NCBI GenBank assembly: GCA_018302165.1
Contig: JAGWAA010000061.1
Location: 1 to 6,926, forward strand
Source of the DNA: Candidatus Woesearchaeota archaeon
GTDB lineage: Archaea > Nanobdellota > Nanobdellia > SCGC-AAA011-G17 > GW2011-AR17
Direction of reading: 5' to 3'
Length of the DNA: 6,926 nucleotides
The notes beneath the pieces were generated by a model, which did no database searches, was not told the DNA's origin, and was given only the letters and a program-made list of their open reading frames with translations. Shown one piece after another: positions 5,741-6,926 of this stretch. The translations under genes were made by a program, and so were the position numbers. The stretch's first letter is position 1. Every line of letters starts with the position of its first letter.

Positions 5741-6926
5741 GATACTGCAAATTAATTTTCACACCTTCTAAAACATTAGAATAAGCATCAATACAATTAA
5801 CATAATAATCACTAGTAAAATCAGAGACAGAAAAACTATGTGCTTCAGATGCAACTCCACCCATATCATATCCATTTCCATAACTAAAACTTTCAGTTTT
5901 ATATTGACAAGTTGTTGCTTCATTAGTTAACACATAAATATTTGTCCCCAAATAATATACTCCAGTAATCTCAGCAGCACTCACATCTTTATCTACAATA
6001 AAATCAATTGAACCAGTAGCAGTATTTTCTAATTCATCTTCACAAGTAATAGCATATGAATAACTTCCTTTTTCTAAACTCAAAGACTGCTCATGATAAG
6101 TTCCTCCAGAAAAAAACAATTTCTGATAAGGAAAACCAGACCCTTCAGCATAACAAATTGCATTCCCATTATCAGCACCATATTTAGTATTCACTTGCAA
6201 TACAATTTCATTTGTATACAAAGTTTCACTTGGAGAAGTTTGAGTAATTTCTAAAGGTGATGATTGTGCAACAGTCCAATATTCAGACGAAGGCATAATA
6301 TTCCCAGAGATATCCGAACATAAAATATACAAATTAGTAGTTCCAACATTCAAAGCAATAGTATCACTACAAACATAATTAAAGAATCCATCAGATTCAG
6401 CACATGATGCAAACTCACTCGTCATTTGTTCATAAGGTAAATCTTGACTAGAATATTTACAATAAGCATTTTCATTCAAATAAACTTCTAAAATAATACT
6501 CTCAGAATCAGCCTTAACATATTCACCACTATTAGGATAAATACCTTCAATCTCTGGAGCATCTGTATCAGGAGCACTAGTAGTCGTCAATTTAAATTGA
6601 TAAAATACAGGAGTTGTTAATCCTCCAAAATTTTGACACCAGATATAATAATTATATTCTTTAGAACCATCTAAATTAACATCAGTAAAATTATGCTCTT
6701 GACCAAAACCCATCAGTGGATCTTCATAAAGATAATTTAAACTATCATAGAATCCATCTTCTCTAGGATCTAATCCTATGTTAGGATCATCACTAATTTT
6801 ACACTTTGAAAAATCATCAGTCAAAATAGGGAAAAAATTTCTTCCAATTGGAGCATCCACAACAATAGTCCCATCATTTTCTTCAGTATAATCATAACCT
6901 AATTCTTCCATTTTTTCAACCCATAA
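5730..6926 (-). CDS. Second large surface protein, C-terminal part (5' end outside window), paralogue of the 1238-3763 product
   Basis: The frame is open to the window edge: five sense codons (Leu-Trp-Val-Glu-Lys) precede the first in-window ATG at 6911, and there is no stop, Shine-Dalgarno or signal peptide, so this is the tail of a longer gene. Numbered from that ATG, 393 residues hold four beta-sandwich modules matching those of the other surface protein in the same order. These are SKCKI...YYIWCQNFGG (36-97), AYCKYSS...YILCSDISGN (149-204), AICYAEG...YAITCEDELEN (251-296) and TTCQYKTESFSYGNG...YYVNCIDAYSN (333-379). The linkers also correspond: DTDAPEIEGIYPNSGEY against DLTPPSIEATSIKNGGY, and SPSETLYTNEIVLQVNTKYGADNGNA against SPNGETIYLENVDMQVKTSEGAESGKA. 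No catalytic motif is seen; an exported adhesive or envelope role is inferred. Its stop overlaps the HEPN gene tail by 11 bases. Confidence 0.85.
   Translation of the reverse strand, partial: LWVEKMEELGYDYTEENDGTIVVDAPIGRNFFPILTDDFSKCKISDDPNIGLDPREDGFYDSLNYLYEDPLMGFGQEHNFTDVNLDGSKEYNYYIWCQNFGGLTTPVFYQFKLTTTSAPDTDAPEIEGIYPNSGEYVKADSESIILEVYLNENAYCKYSSQDLPYEQMTSEFASCAESDGFFNYVCSDTIALNVGTTNLYILCSDISGNIMPSSEYWTVAQSSPLEITQTSPSETLYTNEIVLQVNTKYGADNGNAICYAEGSGFPYQKLFFSGGTYHEQSLSLEKGSYSYAITCEDELENTATGSIDFIVDKDVSAAEITGVYYLGTNIYVLTNEATTCQYKTESFSYGNGYDMGGVASEAHSFSVSDFTSDYYVNCIDAYSNVLEGVKINLQYLIA

Overview
The window looks like a piece of an AT-rich archaeal genome, most likely a DPANN-type archaeon of the Woesearchaeota/Pacearchaeota kind. 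Three things point there. The divergent genes in the middle have archaeal TATA-like boxes about 27 bases before start codons that lack a Shine-Dalgarno, as in leaderless transcripts. The secreted cysteine-rich proteins carry phrases I remember from DPANN surface proteins (EPCEDYRQEICI, NGESWCLY, SMGDCGANAN, CGPWTPPQGGDDC). The short membrane-anchored protein has the QRGQATLFIILG start and LGLQGGY motif seen in that group. The lineage is inferred from memory of these families, not from a search.

Layout, left to right. Bases 3-443 (+) are the C-terminal part of a YhcG/DUF1016-like PD-(D/E)XK nuclease whose 5' end is outside the window. It converges with a minus-strand cluster, sharing a TTAA that supplies both stop codons. 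Bases 440-1207 (-) encode a membrane-anchored, pilin-like protein of unknown function. Just upstream of it, 1238-4736 (-) is one very large secreted protein gene read here in two frames. The 5' part (3666-4736) has a signal peptide and four double-cysteine repeats. The 3' part (about 1238-3670) has a hydrophobic membrane block, a seven-cysteine knob and four beta-sandwich modules. The two frames meet at an imperfect 10-base repeat.

Bases 4737-4822 are a compact divergent promoter region. Bases 4823-5335 and 5336-5740 (+) form a two-gene unit, a winged-helix/minimal nucleotidyltransferase (MNT) protein and a HEPN protein, abutting with no spacer. This is the arrangement of the HEPN/MNT toxin-antitoxin class. 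Bases 5730-6926 (-) are the C-terminal part of a second large surface protein, open at the window edge, which is a paralogue of the C-terminal half of the first.

Taken together this is a cell-surface locus: two paralogous giant disulfide-rich envelope proteins and a small pilin-like partner, with a HEPN/MNT pair between the paralogues and a defence-type nuclease at one flank. The strongest points for a second look are the frame break in the giant gene, the eight related Cys-pair modules spread over the two paralogues, and the atypical HEPN/MNT pair with an N-terminal DNA-binding domain and a histidine-less HEPN motif. Apart from the 86-base divergent spacer and a 29/30-base gap, the window is fully coding; there are no tRNA, rRNA, CRISPR or insertion-sequence signals.
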